Shown: piece after piece, positions 8,054 through 16,381 of the stretch | Layout of the letters: the number at the start of each line of letters is the position of its first letter | Numbering within the stretch: the first letter of the stretch is position 1 | Assembly (NCBI RefSeq): GCF_042684705.1 | Contig: NZ_JBHULZ010000041.1 | Span: forward strand, 806,001 to 870,000 | Length of the DNA stretch: 64,000 nucleotides | Origin: Mesonia sediminis | GTDB lineage: Bacteria; Bacteroidota; Bacteroidia; Flavobacteriales; Flavobacteriaceae | Direction: 5' to 3' | Made by a program: the position numbers and the translations under genes | Notes under the pieces: generated by a model | Told to the model about the DNA's origin: nothing | What the model saw: the letters and a program-made list of their open reading frames with translations, nothing else | Databases searched by the model: none

Positions 8054-8722
8054 ATGAAAAAAGTATTATTAAACGGTATGGTATTAGCCTTTTTAGGATT
8101 AAGCACCGTAGCTTGTAAAAACGAAGCTAAAAATGAAACCAATCCGAAAGAAGCACAAGAAGTTGCCGAAGCTGGTGCTGAATCTGCAACTTATGCCATA
8201 AACGCTGCAGAGTCAAAAATTGACTGGGTAGGTTCTAAGCCTGCTGGTAATCACACGGGTACAGTTATGCTAAGCAAAGGAGAATTTACTGTTGACGGCG
8301 ATAAGCTTTCTGGCGGTACGGTAGTTATAGATATGACCAGTATTGATGTTACCGATCTTGAAGGTGAAGACCGTGATAAATTAATGGCACACTTAAAAGG
8401 AACAGCTGAAGGACAAGAAGATCACTTTTTTAATGTAGCTGAGTTTCCTACTGCTATGTTTCAAATCACTGAAGTAAAGGAGATGGATGGCAAAACAATG
8501 CTTGCAGGAAATTTAACTATGAAAGATATTTCTAAAAATATTGAAATCCCTGTAAACTATGAGGTAAGTGAAAATAAACTTACTTTAAAAAGCGAGCCGT
8601 TTACTATTGATAGAACAAAGTGGAATGTAAACTATGCCTCTAAAAGTGTTTTTGACGACTTGAAAGATAAGTTTGTTAACGACGAAATTGAGTTAAGTTT
8701 AGTAGTAATTGCTACAAAATAA
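8054..8722 (+). CDS. YceI-family lipoprotein
   Basis: 222 residues. The N-terminus MKKVLLNGMVLAFLGLSTVACKN has a lipobox with cysteine 21, so it is a predicted lipoprotein. After an acidic spacer the YceI domain starts (YAINAAESKIDWVGSKPAGNHTG) and runs to the end. YceI proteins are lipocalin-like barrels that bind isoprenoid-type lipids; the physiological ligand here is unknown. The open frame begins at 8003, but that extension overlaps the promoter box and lacks a lipobox position, so the ATG at 8054 is chosen. Single-gene transcript ending at a strong hairpin. Confidence 0.92.
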   Translation: MKKVLLNGMVLAFLGLSTVACKNEAKNETNPKEAQEVAEAGAESATYAINAAESKIDWVGSKPAGNHTGTVMLSKGEFTVDGDKLSGGTVVIDMTSIDVTDLEGEDRDKLMAHLKGTAEGQEDHFFNVAEFPTAMFQITEVKEMDGKTMLAGNLTMKDISKNIEIPVNYEVSENKLTLKSEPFTIDRTKWNVNYASKSVFDDLKDKFVNDEIELSLVVIATK

Positions 8723-8740
8723 TAACGGTAACTTTTTACT

Positions 8741-8776
8741 AAAAAAAGCGGTGAAAGATTTTCACCGCTTTTTTTT
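8741..8776. terminator. Bidirectional rho-independent terminator
   Basis: A-run, GCGGTGAAA, short GATT loop, TTCACCGC and eight T residues: a near-perfect long stem between the convergent YceI and epimerase genes. Confidence 0.9.
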
Positions 8777-9677
8777 ATAGTAAATCTTCTAAGGCTGGTT
8801 TAATATGGGTGAACTTAAATAAAAACCCTTGACTATCAATTTTATTATTAGAAACAAGTTGACTCCCAAGTACAATGGTGGCCATTTCTCCCAATGCGGT
8901 TTTAAGAACAAATTTTGGGACATTAGGCAGCCACAAAGGCTTATCTAAAACCTTAGCTATTTGAACAGTGAGTTCTTTGTTGGTAACTGGATTCGGAGCA
9001 ACACCATTATAAACACCCTCTAATCTATTCTTTGCAACAAATAAAAAGATACTTGCCAAATCTTCAATATGAATCCAAGACTGCCATTGCTCACCACTAC
9101 CTAAAGGTGCTCCTACACCATATCGCACAGGTTTAGCTATTTTTTCTAGTGCGCCACCATTTTTTGATAAGACCAAACCTATTCTAATTTTAGCTACATC
9201 TATTCCAAGTTGTTCAAACCCGTCAACTGCAGCTTCCCATTTTTTAACCACCTCACCTAAAAAATTATCAGCAATTGGGTGCTGGTCTTCATGATATAAC
9301 TTTTGAAAATCGCTAGGATAGATACCAATGGCACTCGCCGAAATAACATGTTCTATATTATGCTCAATACCCTTTAAGGTATCGATTAAAAGTTGGGTAG
9401 TAGCTAACCTACTGGATAAAATAATTTCTTTTTGCTTTTTTGTCCAACGCTTAGCCACACTTGCCCCTACCAAATGAATTATCTTAGTCACCCCTTCAAA
9501 ACAAGATTCGTCTATCTTTCCTTCTTCAGGATTCCAATAAAAGCCTTTGTAATAGTCTTGGTTTTCTAGCTTCTCTTTACTGGTAGTCAAATAATTCACC
9601 GCTATGTTTTCCTGTTGGCATAGACTAACAATTTGTGAACCAATAAGCCCCGTCGCCCCCGTAATTAAAACCTTCAT
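8775..9677 (-). CDS. TIGR01777-family SDR epimerase
   Basis: 300 residues. It begins with the NAD(P)-binding glycine motif GATGLIG and contains the characteristic family segments SSRLATTQLLIDTL, SASAIGIYPSDF and QWQSWIHIEDL. The C-terminal part (PNPVTNKELTVQIAKVLDKP onward) is the DUF1731 region of this family. These are atypical short-chain dehydrogenases (human SDR39U1 is a relative) of unknown substrate. The ATG at 9677 is well placed. It is transcribed alone, 55 bases downstream of mnmD, and its stop codon lies inside the T-run of the shared terminator. Confidence 0.92.
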   Translation of the reverse strand: MKVLITGATGLIGSQIVSLCQQENIAVNYLTTSKEKLENQDYYKGFYWNPEEGKIDESCFEGVTKIIHLVGASVAKRWTKKQKEIILSSRLATTQLLIDTLKGIEHNIEHVISASAIGIYPSDFQKLYHEDQHPIADNFLGEVVKKWEAAVDGFEQLGIDVAKIRIGLVLSKNGGALEKIAKPVRYGVGAPLGSGEQWQSWIHIEDLASIFLFVAKNRLEGVYNGVAPNPVTNKELTVQIAKVLDKPLWLPNVPKFVLKTALGEMATIVLGSQLVSNNKIDSQGFLFKFTHIKPALEDLL

Positions 9678-9732
9678 TTTTTATTTTAAATTTACAATTT
9701 AAAAACAAACCTATAAAAGGTTTTGCAAGGGT

Positions 9733-10395
9733 TTAACAAGCTTTTATGGCGCGTAGCATCTCGCGTTTACCTGGCGGACCAGGAAGTCGTTCTACCTGAA
9801 ATCCTACTTCTTGCAACGCTCTGCGAACACTGCCCTTCGCAGAATAGGTAACCAAGACTCCTTGAGAATTAAGTGCTCTATACATTTTTGCCATAATATT
9901 CTTGTCCCATAGTTCAGGTTGCACCCTTGCACCAAAAGCGTCAAAATAAATTAAATCATAGGCTGTCTTATCTTCAATTTCTTGGAAAAATAGCTTTTTT
10001 TTGTGTAGGTGAAAATTGGGTTCTATGAGCTGTAGGGATTCCCAAGTTGACTGATGGATTTTATTAACCAGTGGCTTAAATTCGGTTTTAAACAGGTCGC
10101 TATAGTTTAAAAGTTCCAGTTCGTTTGAGCTTACAGGGTAAGCTTCTACCCCTGTATAATTAACTTTTCGATTTGCTTTTTTTGATTCAATAGCGGTAAT
10201 GATAGCATTTAAGCCCGTACCATAACCAATTTCTAAAATAGATAACTCAGGTTTGCATATAAATTGAAAACCCATCTTTATAAAAACATGATAGGCCTCT
10301 TGCAAGGCCCCATGTTTAGAATGATATTGTTCGTTCCAATCAATAATCTGAATGGTCTTTGAACCATCTGCAGTGGTAACTATTTGGCGTTTCAC
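9733..10395 (-). CDS. mnmD: tRNA 5-methylaminomethyl-2-thiouridine methyltransferase MnmD
   Basis: 220 residues, the stand-alone methyltransferase (DUF752) that in E. coli is fused in MnmC. The SAM-binding glycine motif ILEIGYGTGLNA, the DLIYFDAFGARVQPELW segment and the C-terminal RLPGPPGKREMLRA are hallmark motifs. It carries out the last methylation of mnm5s2U34 in tRNA. Because no FAD-dependent MnmC domain is attached, the substrate should arrive as the nm5 form. The start overlaps the end of the cytochrome-like lipoprotein gene by 4 bases (ATGA), so it is translated from the same message. Confidence 0.93.
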   Translation of the reverse strand: MKRQIVTTADGSKTIQIIDWNEQYHSKHGALQEAYHVFIKMGFQFICKPELSILEIGYGTGLNAIITAIESKKANRKVNYTGVEAYPVSSNELELLNYSDLFKTEFKPLVNKIHQSTWESLQLIEPNFHLHKKKLFFQEIEDKTAYDLIYFDAFGARVQPELWDKNIMAKMYRALNSQGVLVTYSAKGSVRRALQEVGFQVERLPGPPGKREMLRAIKAC

Positions 10396-10844
10396 GGTTT
10401 AATAATCAGTTTTTTAATCCGTGGCAACGGTCCGGCACACTTCACTTCATGACAACTAATACACGCCTGAATGGCTTGATTATAATAATGCTGCGCTTGC
10501 TCAGGATTTTCTATCATTTGTACTTCATATTGCTTAAAACGATCGGCCCAAGTTTTAAAAAAAGCATCATAGTCTTTAGGGTCGGTAAATGCTGCAGAGT
10601 GCAAGTTTTCTAAATCAAAACTCAGTTTAGTAATCTCCTCTCCGTCTAAGATTTGCTGTTTCATTTGTTGATGCGCGGCATACATTTGTTCCATATAAGC
10701 TGCCATTTCAGACATTTGGTACATCTGCATAGGTTCCTTTTCTTCAGCCACGGGAGTCTGAGGTTTAAGCTCGCTTTGCCTTTCTTTTTTACAAGCCATT
10801 AAAACCAGCAACAATAAAAGCGTATATAAAGATTTAGCTTTCAT
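10392..10844 (-). CDS. Lipoprotein with a single c-type heme motif
   Basis: 150 residues. The N-terminus has a lipobox (LLLVLMACKK, Cys 18), then a Met/Gln-rich helical segment. Near the C-terminus ACISCHE supplies a CxxCH heme-c attachment site; the helix LHSAAFTDP...DAFFKTWADRF before it resembles the four-helix cytochrome c'-type architecture. This suggests a membrane-anchored electron carrier facing the periplasm, but the family is not firmly identified. It lies between a DUF4920 lipoprotein gene (no gap) and mnmD (4-base overlap). Confidence 0.7.
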   Translation of the reverse strand: MKAKSLYTLLLLLVLMACKKERQSELKPQTPVAEEKEPMQMYQMSEMAAYMEQMYAAHQQMKQQILDGEEITKLSFDLENLHSAAFTDPKDYDAFFKTWADRFKQYEVQMIENPEQAQHYYNQAIQACISCHEVKCAGPLPRIKKLIIKP

Positions 10845-11360
10845 TTACTCTTGCATTAAAACTCCATCGGCCATAAAGGCATACTCTACCTTAGGCTCGG
10901 TAATAGCATCTATTTCTTCTTGAGATTTCCCGGCATCTTTCGCATAATGTTTTAGCTCTTCGACGCTAGTTTTACTAATAAAAGCTTTTCCCTTTACTAC
11001 GGTTTCACGTTCTTCACTGTTGAGTGGTACAAAAAAAGCATAGTCTTTAAAGCGAACAAAAGTAGCTTCATCTTCGCCAAGATCTAAAGACATCCAGCAT
11101 CCTTTTTTCTTACATACTTTTTCTACTTCACTTTTAAAGGCAACATTAAGCGTATCTCCTTCGGCCAATTGCTCATATTGGGCTTTCATTTCGGCTCGCG
11201 TTAACACATTAGCGTCTCCTATTTCTTCTCCAAAATTTACAAAATTAGCATCGGTTTTTTCAACCACTTCTGGCGTTTCTTGATTTTCGGTCGGGGCCGG
11301 ATTATTCTCTTGCTTACAAGCCATAAAGGCCAACAAAATTAAAAAAGAAAACTTTTTCAT
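10845..11360 (-). CDS. DUF4920-family lipoprotein
   Basis: 171 residues. Lipobox at LLAFMACKQE (Cys 15), acidic linker, then the DUF4920 core: NFGEEIGDANVLTRAEM and the two-cysteine motif VCKKKGCWMSLDL. The family has no known function; CxxxxCWM may bind a metal or form a disulphide, which is inference. It is the first gene of a tight three-gene unit with the heme lipoprotein and mnmD, divergent from ilvE. Confidence 0.85.
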   Translation of the reverse strand: MKKFSFLILLAFMACKQENNPAPTENQETPEVVEKTDANFVNFGEEIGDANVLTRAEMKAQYEQLAEGDTLNVAFKSEVEKVCKKKGCWMSLDLGEDEATFVRFKDYAFFVPLNSEERETVVKGKAFISKTSVEELKHYAKDAGKSQEEIDAITEPKVEYAFMADGVLMQE

Positions 11361-11425
11361 TATATTAAGATTTTAGATAAGCCAAAATTAAAAAAAGCAT
11401 CTGTATAAAAGTTGTTTTATTTTAA

Positions 11426-11433
11426 TACTTTTG
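11426..11433 (+). promoter_or_regulatory. Putative -7 box for ilvE
   Basis: TACTTTTG matches TAnnTTTG and sits 15 bases before the ilvE ATG. An upstream TTG lies only 11 bases away, too close for the usual -33 element. Confidence 0.45.
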
Positions 11434-11448
11434 TGAAAATTTTTAATT

Positions 11449-12522
11449 ATGCACTCCACATCCGATATTTTAGATATACGCCAAGTAGAAAAATCAAAAA
11501 TTGATCAAGTTGATTTTGATAATTTAGCCTTTGGTAAAAACTACGCCGACCATATGATGGTATGCGATTACAAAGATGGTGCCTGGCAAAAACCTAAAAT
11601 CTTGCCTTATGGTCCTATGGAGTTTGAGCCCTCGGCTAAAGTTTTTCATTATGGGCAAGCGGTTTTTGAAGGGATGAAGGCCTTTAAAGATGAGAATAAC
11701 AAGGTTTGGCTTTTTAGACCAGAAGAAAACTTTAATCGTATTAATATTTCTTCTAAAAGAATGGCAATACCTGAGTTTCCCAAAGACTATTTTTTCGCTG
11801 CCTTAGAAACCTTACTTAAGTTAGATGAAAAATGGGTACACCCAGGAGACGGAAATTCGCTTTATATCAGACCTTTTGTAATTGCTTCTGAAAACGGAGT
11901 TTCGGCTTCACCCTCTAACGAATATAAGTTTATGATTATCTGCTGTCCGGCCAAAGCTTATTACAATTCACCAGTAAAAGTTTTAGTGGCCGATCATTAT
12001 TCACGTTCTGCAGATGGTGGTGTAGGTTTCGCTAAAGCAGCAGGTAATTATGGCGCACAGTTTTACCCTACTAATCTAGCCAACGAAAAAGGTTATCAGC
12101 AAATTATATGGACCGATTCTAACAGCCATAAATATCTTGAAGAGGCAGGAACTATGAACCTTTTCTTTAGAATAAACGATAAATTAATCACGGCCCCTAC
12201 AAGCGATCGTATTTTAGATGGGGTAACCCGTAAGAGCATTATAGATTTAGCTAGGCATCAAGGAGTTGAAGTAGAGGTAAGAAAAATTACTGTAGAAGAA
12301 TTAGTAAGTGCTGCGGTGGACGGTTCATTAAAAGAAATTTTTGGAACGGGAACTGCCGCGACTATTGCTTTTATCGAAGGTTTTGAATATGCTGACAAAT
12401 ACCACGATTTACCTCAAATAGAAAATCCTTACAGTCTTCGCTTCAAAAAAGGACTTCAAGATATTCAGTACAACCGTGCCGAAGATCCATTTGGATGGCG
12501 ATACGAAGTAAAATTAGATTAA
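11449..12522 (+). CDS. ilvE: Branched-chain amino acid aminotransferase
   Basis: 357 residues, fold type IV PLP enzyme of the long (class II, eukaryote-like) group. The PLP lysine is expected at K196 in GFAKAAGNYGA, and KYLEEAGTMNLFF and EIFGTGTAATIAF form the phosphate and substrate loops. It interconverts leucine, isoleucine and valine with their 2-oxo acids. It is transcribed alone with its own promoter and terminator. It starts at the ATG at 11449, directly after the TACTTTTG box and an A/T leader. Confidence 0.96.
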   Translation: MHSTSDILDIRQVEKSKIDQVDFDNLAFGKNYADHMMVCDYKDGAWQKPKILPYGPMEFEPSAKVFHYGQAVFEGMKAFKDENNKVWLFRPEENFNRINISSKRMAIPEFPKDYFFAALETLLKLDEKWVHPGDGNSLYIRPFVIASENGVSASPSNEYKFMIICCPAKAYYNSPVKVLVADHYSRSADGGVGFAKAAGNYGAQFYPTNLANEKGYQQIIWTDSNSHKYLEEAGTMNLFFRINDKLITAPTSDRILDGVTRKSIIDLARHQGVEVEVRKITVEELVSAAVDGSLKEIFGTGTAATIAFIEGFEYADKYHDLPQIENPYSLRFKKGLQDIQYNRAEDPFGWRYEVKLD

Positions 12523-12549
12523 TTTTACATTTCATAAAAAAAGCTTTCT

Positions 12550-12577
12550 AGCGTTCTTTTTACAGAGCGCTTTTTTG
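12550..12577 (+). terminator. Rho-independent terminator of ilvE
   Basis: AGCGTTCT and AGAGCGCT form an 8-bp stem (one G-U pair) followed by six T residues, 28 bases after the ilvE stop. Confidence 0.75.
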
Positions 12578-12621
12578 TTTTCTTTTTTTTCATTAACCTA
12601 AAACATTTGGCTTTTTATACC

Positions 12622-12629
12622 TAATTTTG
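12622..12629 (+). promoter_or_regulatory. Putative -7 box of the 12.6-17.4 kb operon
   Basis: TAATTTTG matches TAnnTTTG. Its last G is the first base of a possible GTG start at 12629, which argues that the real start is the ATG at 12644, because transcription should begin near 12635. Confidence 0.45.
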
Positions 12630-12643
12630 TGAAAAACAAAGCT

Positions 12644-12829
12644 ATGTTTACGCAAGGTCAAATTACTTTTACCCTTTTTTTTATTGTGGCTTTCGCCCTT
12701 TTATTGCTTTATAGTTACCGTAAAGATTTAAAATTGCATCAAAAATATTACAAGCGTAGTTGGCTCGTCTTGCTAGGTTTTTTAGTTTTTTTAAGCAGTT
12801 TATGGTTAATTAAAAGTTTTTTGTATTGA
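12644..12829 (+). CDS. Small two-span membrane protein
   Basis: 61 residues, MFTQGQITFTLF..., with two hydrophobic segments (about 8-24 and 40-58) separated by a basic, tyrosine-rich loop (YSYRKDLKLHQKYYKRSW). I do not recognise a family; similar short proteins occur in other Flavobacteriia by recall. It is the first gene of a compact run: its TGA overlaps the ATG of the cyclase gene (TGATG), so translation is coupled. An in-frame GTG at 12629 would add five residues but lies on the promoter box. Confidence 0.65.
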   Translation: MFTQGQITFTLFFIVAFALLLLYSYRKDLKLHQKYYKRSWLVLLGFLVFLSSLWLIKSFLY

Positions 12830-13575
12830 TGCGTGCAAAAATTAATATTTCTGAAAAAGACTTTACGGTTAATTTAAACAAACCCATAGATATTTCATTA
12901 ACCTTGTATGGTAATCAACAAAATGTAACCGCTTGGTATAAAGATGTACCAAGCATTAAGCCGGTGCAAGATGGCAACTGGGTGGCTAGCGTAAAAGAAG
13001 GAGCATCGGTAAATTTTAATGACATTAGTTTTAATCCGCACGCACATGGAACCCATACCGAGTGTGTAGGTCATATTTCTAAAAAATTTTATAGCATTAA
13101 CGATTGCCTTACCCAATTCTTTTTTGAGGCTCAGCTTATTAGTTTAACGCCGGAATTGAGCGATGGAGATTCTATTTTTACCGCAGATCAAATCCGTAAA
13201 GCATTAAACGACAATAAACCAGAAGCCCTTATAATAAGAACGCTACCCAACACTTCGACCAAGAAAAGTTTTAAGTATAGTCATACCAACTGGCCCTATT
13301 TATTAGAAGAAGCCGCCTTGCTGCTGCGGAAATTAAAGGTGAAGCATTTATTAATCGATTTGCCTTCGGTAGATCGCGAAAAAGATGATGGAAAACTACT
13401 GGCTCATAAAGCCTTTTGGAATTACCCCGCTAAGCCTCGCCTAGATGCCAGCATTACCGAATTGATTTATGTGCCAAATACTGTAAAAGACGGACAGTAT
13501 TTATTAAATTTACAAATAAGCTCGTTTCATAACGACGCTTCCCCCAGTAAACCGATTTTGTATGAACTTGTTTAG
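12829..13575 (+). CDS. Cyclase-family (KynB-like) metal-dependent hydrolase
   Basis: 248 residues. The family metal-binding motif HxGTHxDxPxH appears as HAHGTHTECVGH (about residues 65-76), with the usual aspartate replaced by glutamate. Other family segments are PIDISLTLYG near the N-terminus and LLIDLPSVDREKDDGKLLAHKAFW. Members include bacterial kynurenine formamidase and isatin hydrolase; here no kynurenine pathway gene is nearby, so the substrate is unknown. The gene starts at the ATG overlapping the stop of the small membrane protein gene. Confidence 0.85.
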   Translation: MRAKINISEKDFTVNLNKPIDISLTLYGNQQNVTAWYKDVPSIKPVQDGNWVASVKEGASVNFNDISFNPHAHGTHTECVGHISKKFYSINDCLTQFFFEAQLISLTPELSDGDSIFTADQIRKALNDNKPEALIIRTLPNTSTKKSFKYSHTNWPYLLEEAALLLRKLKVKHLLIDLPSVDREKDDGKLLAHKAFWNYPAKPRLDASITELIYVPNTVKDGQYLLNLQISSFHNDASPSKPILYELV

Positions 13576-13587
13576 ATTTTTAGTACA

Positions 13588-14214
13588 ATGGAGCTACTAT
13601 TCTTAGGTTTGGCCGTAGGTGCCGTGGCAGCCTATTTTATTTACCGATTTACCCACAAAGATCAAGCAAAGCAATCGCAGGATCAACAATCGCTCATCAT
13701 AATGGAGAAAATTAGAGCGGTTTGTAAATTCATTACCGTAGAAGGTGATTTTGCCGAAATTTATCATTATAAAAATGTAAAAGACAAGTGGTTAAATATT
13801 TTTTTAGGAAGTAAGAAAGCCCTTATCTTAATCGAAGCGAAAGCCCACGTAGGCTTTGATTTAACCAAAATACAGATGCAGGCCAAAACGGCCGAAAAAA
13901 CCATCGTGCTCACCAATTTTCCCGCACCGGAATTGCTCTCTATTGAAACCGATTTTAAGTATTACGATAAACGTGAAGGGTGGGCAAACCCCTTTACATC
14001 AACTGACTTGACTGATATCAACACTGAAGCCAAACGCTATATTGTAGAAAAAATACCTCAAAGCGGCTTGCTTAACGAAGCTCAAAATCAAGCTTTGGAG
14101 ACTATACAATTAATGGAAAAACTTGTTGAAACTATCAATTGGAAACTCGATTATTCTGCATTAATCCTCGAAAACAGCCCCACAACTACCAACACTAAAA
14201 GAATAAGTAAGTAA
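13588..14214 (+). CDS. DUF4230 membrane-anchored protein
   Basis: 208 residues: an N-terminal transmembrane span (LFLGLAVGAVAAYFIY), a polar linker, then the DUF4230 domain (KFITVEGDFAEIYHYK ... GSKKALILIEAKAHVGFDL). DUF4230 proteins are widespread, membrane-anchored and of unknown function. It follows the cyclase gene by 12 bases and precedes MmcQ/YjbR by 3 bases, so it is part of one transcript. Confidence 0.85.
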   Translation: MELLFLGLAVGAVAAYFIYRFTHKDQAKQSQDQQSLIIMEKIRAVCKFITVEGDFAEIYHYKNVKDKWLNIFLGSKKALILIEAKAHVGFDLTKIQMQAKTAEKTIVLTNFPAPELLSIETDFKYYDKREGWANPFTSTDLTDINTEAKRYIVEKIPQSGLLNEAQNQALETIQLMEKLVETINWKLDYSALILENSPTTTNTKRISK

Positions 14215-14217
14215 CTT

Positions 14218-14589
14218 ATGGAGATTGATGAAATTCGGCAATATTGCCTTAAAAAGCCAGGCACAACAGAGAGTTTTCCTTTTGATCAGCAAACCTTAGT
14301 TTTTAAAGTTATGGGTAAGATGTATGCTTTGATAGGACTAGAAAAATGGGAAGCGGGAAATCCTTCCATTAACCTGAAATGCGACCCCGAAAAAGCCATC
14401 GAATTGAGAGAACGCTACCCCGATGAAATTTATGGTGGTTATCATATGAGTAAAAAACATTGGAATACGGTTGTTATTAACGGACCGCATTTAACACCAA
14501 AACAGATTATACATTTTATCAACCACAGTTATGAACTGGTAGTTAGTAAATTAACTAAAAAGCAAAAAGAAGAGTTGAATAAACTTTAA
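14218..14589 (+). CDS. MmcQ/YjbR-family protein
   Basis: 123 residues covering the complete family: PGTTESFPFDQQTLVFKV, NLKCDPEKAIELRERYP and the conserved YHMSKKHWNTVVING. MmcQ/YjbR proteins have a CyaY-like fold with a proposed DNA-binding face; their cellular role is not settled. It lies 3 bases after the DUF4230 gene and 19 before the MutS-like gene. Confidence 0.93.
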   Translation: MEIDEIRQYCLKKPGTTESFPFDQQTLVFKVMGKMYALIGLEKWEAGNPSINLKCDPEKAIELRERYPDEIYGGYHMSKKHWNTVVINGPHLTPKQIIHFINHSYELVVSKLTKKQKEELNKL

Positions 14590-14608
14590 CCTCCTAATCC
14601 TATTTTTA

Positions 14609-16381
14609 ATGCAAGACCCCAAAACTACATATAGCGCTTATATAAATAAATTTCAACTTGAGCTAAAAAAAATAAAACAACGGCTTTTTACCTCGAGTAT
14701 GTTGAGGCTTGCGGTTTTCTTACTTTTTGCTTTTTTAATTTACTTTTACTCAAGCTCAACTTCGCTTGTTTTTCTTTTTATTTTTTTAGGAATTGTTTCT
14801 TTCTTATTTCTGGTATCTAGGCACAGTGATCTTCAACAACAAAAAGAAAAATTACAACAACTTATTGAACTGAATGAAACTGAGCTTAGCGTTTTAAAAC
14901 GGGATTTTTATCATTTACCAAATGGAGAAGAATTTGTTAATCCTCAGCACGAGTTTAGTCAAGATATCGATTTATTTGGCAATCGATCATTTTTTCAATA
15001 CCTCAACCGTACCGCCTTAGCTTCGGGTAAAAGAACTTTAGCTCATTTACTAAGCAGCAACAATATTGACCAGATTGAGCAAAAACAAGATAGTATTCGA
15101 GACCTTGCGAAAAAAATAAAGTTTAGACAAGAATTCACGGCGATTGCTAAAATGACTCAAGTAAAAATTAAACCACCTATTGTTTTAGACTGGTTTAAAA
15201 ATTACGAAGCTTTTGTTCCTTCTGTCCATAAATGGTTGCCTAAGGTTTTTACAGCCGTCTCATTCTTGTTATTTCTTAGCCTAGCTTTAGATTTAATTCC
15301 TTGGTTTTATGTAGCAGGCTGGTTTATTTTAGGTTGGATTATCATCGGGAGGTTTGCAAAAAAAGTAAACGAGTTATCGGGTTATGTGAGTGAGATTCAA
15401 AGCACTTTTCAACAATATCATTTATTGCTGGGATTAATTGAAGTTACCGATTTTCAATCGGATTGGAACAAGAATCAGCAAAACAAAATTCAAATCGATC
15501 AAAAAAAAGCATCCGCTTTGGTCAAAGATTTTTCTAGACTTATTGATGCTTTAGAGCGGAAGAACTATATGATTTTTGGGCAGTTAATCAGTGGTTTTAT
15601 GCTATGGGATTTATGGAAAGCTTATGAAATAGAACAATGGATCAAGCAATACGCTCCAAGCACCGAAAATTGGTTTAAAGCGATTGATTATTTTGACGCC
15701 TATAATTCGCTGGGAGGTTTTGCTTTTAATCACCAAAGCTACACCTATCCTAAAATAACGCAAAACGAAGTGGTTTTAAAATCAACCGAGGCTGTGCATC
15801 CATTAATCAACCCAAAAGATGCAGTGACAAATGATTATAAGATCAATCAACAAGAGTTCTTTATTATAACTGGAGCTAATATGGCGGGAAAAAGTACTTT
15901 TTTACGCAGCATTTCGCTACAAATAGTTATGGGTAATGTTGGACTTCCTGTTTGCGCTAAAACTTGCGAATACTCTCCAATAAAACTAATCACAAGTATG
16001 CGGACAGTAGATTCTCTAGCCGACGATGCCTCTTATTTCTTTTCGGAATTGACTCGTTTGAAATTTATTGTTGACCAAATTAAAAAGAATAAGTATTTTA
16101 TTATTCTAGATGAGATTTTAAAAGGTACCAACAGCACCGATAAAGCCATTGGATCGCGAAAATTTGTTGAAAAACTAGTAAATTCTCACTCCACGGGAAT
16201 TATTGCGACCCACGATTTGAGTTTATGTGAAGTTGCCCAAAGCTTACCACAAGTAGAAAACCATTATTTTGATGCTCAAATTATTAACGAAGAGCTTCAT
16301 TTTGATTATAAATTTAAAAAGGGTATTTGCCAAAATATGAACGCCTCTTTTTTACTTAAAAAAATGCAAATAGTCGATTAA
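14609..16381 (+). CDS. Membrane-anchored MutS-related ATPase
   Basis: 590 residues. The N-terminal 250 residues contain two pairs of hydrophobic segments (about 35-68 and 215-247) not present in classical MutS; the mismatch-reading domain is absent. The C-terminal 220 residues form a MutS-type ABC ATPase: Walker A GANMAGKSTFLR, the MutS signature SYFFSELTRL, Walker B YFIILDEILKGTNSTDK and switch histidine ATHDLSLCE. Only the lever/clamp remnant and ATPase are conserved. Such MutS-like membrane proteins are common in Bacteroidota, but their role is unknown; DNA repair should not be assumed. Its TAA overlaps the ATG of the next gene by one base. Confidence 0.9.
   Translation: MQDPKTTYSAYINKFQLELKKIKQRLFTSSMLRLAVFLLFAFLIYFYSSSTSLVFLFIFLGIVSFLFLVSRHSDLQQQKEKLQQLIELNETELSVLKRDFYHLPNGEEFVNPQHEFSQDIDLFGNRSFFQYLNRTALASGKRTLAHLLSSNNIDQIEQKQDSIRDLAKKIKFRQEFTAIAKMTQVKIKPPIVLDWFKNYEAFVPSVHKWLPKVFTAVSFLLFLSLALDLIPWFYVAGWFILGWIIIGRFAKKVNELSGYVSEIQSTFQQYHLLLGLIEVTDFQSDWNKNQQNKIQIDQKKASALVKDFSRLIDALERKNYMIFGQLISGFMLWDLWKAYEIEQWIKQYAPSTENWFKAIDYFDAYNSLGGFAFNHQSYTYPKITQNEVVLKSTEAVHPLINPKDAVTNDYKINQQEFFIITGANMAGKSTFLRSISLQIVMGNVGLPVCAKTCEYSPIKLITSMRTVDSLADDASYFFSELTRLKFIVDQIKKNKYFIILDEILKGTNSTDKAIGSRKFVEKLVNSHSTGIIATHDLSLCEVAQSLPQVENHYFDAQIINEELHFDYKFKKGICQNMNASFLLKKMQIVD

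Noticed and set aside
12629..12643. GTG start of the small membrane protein
   Set aside because: Same argument: it overlaps the TAATTTTG -7 box; the ATG at 12644 is used.
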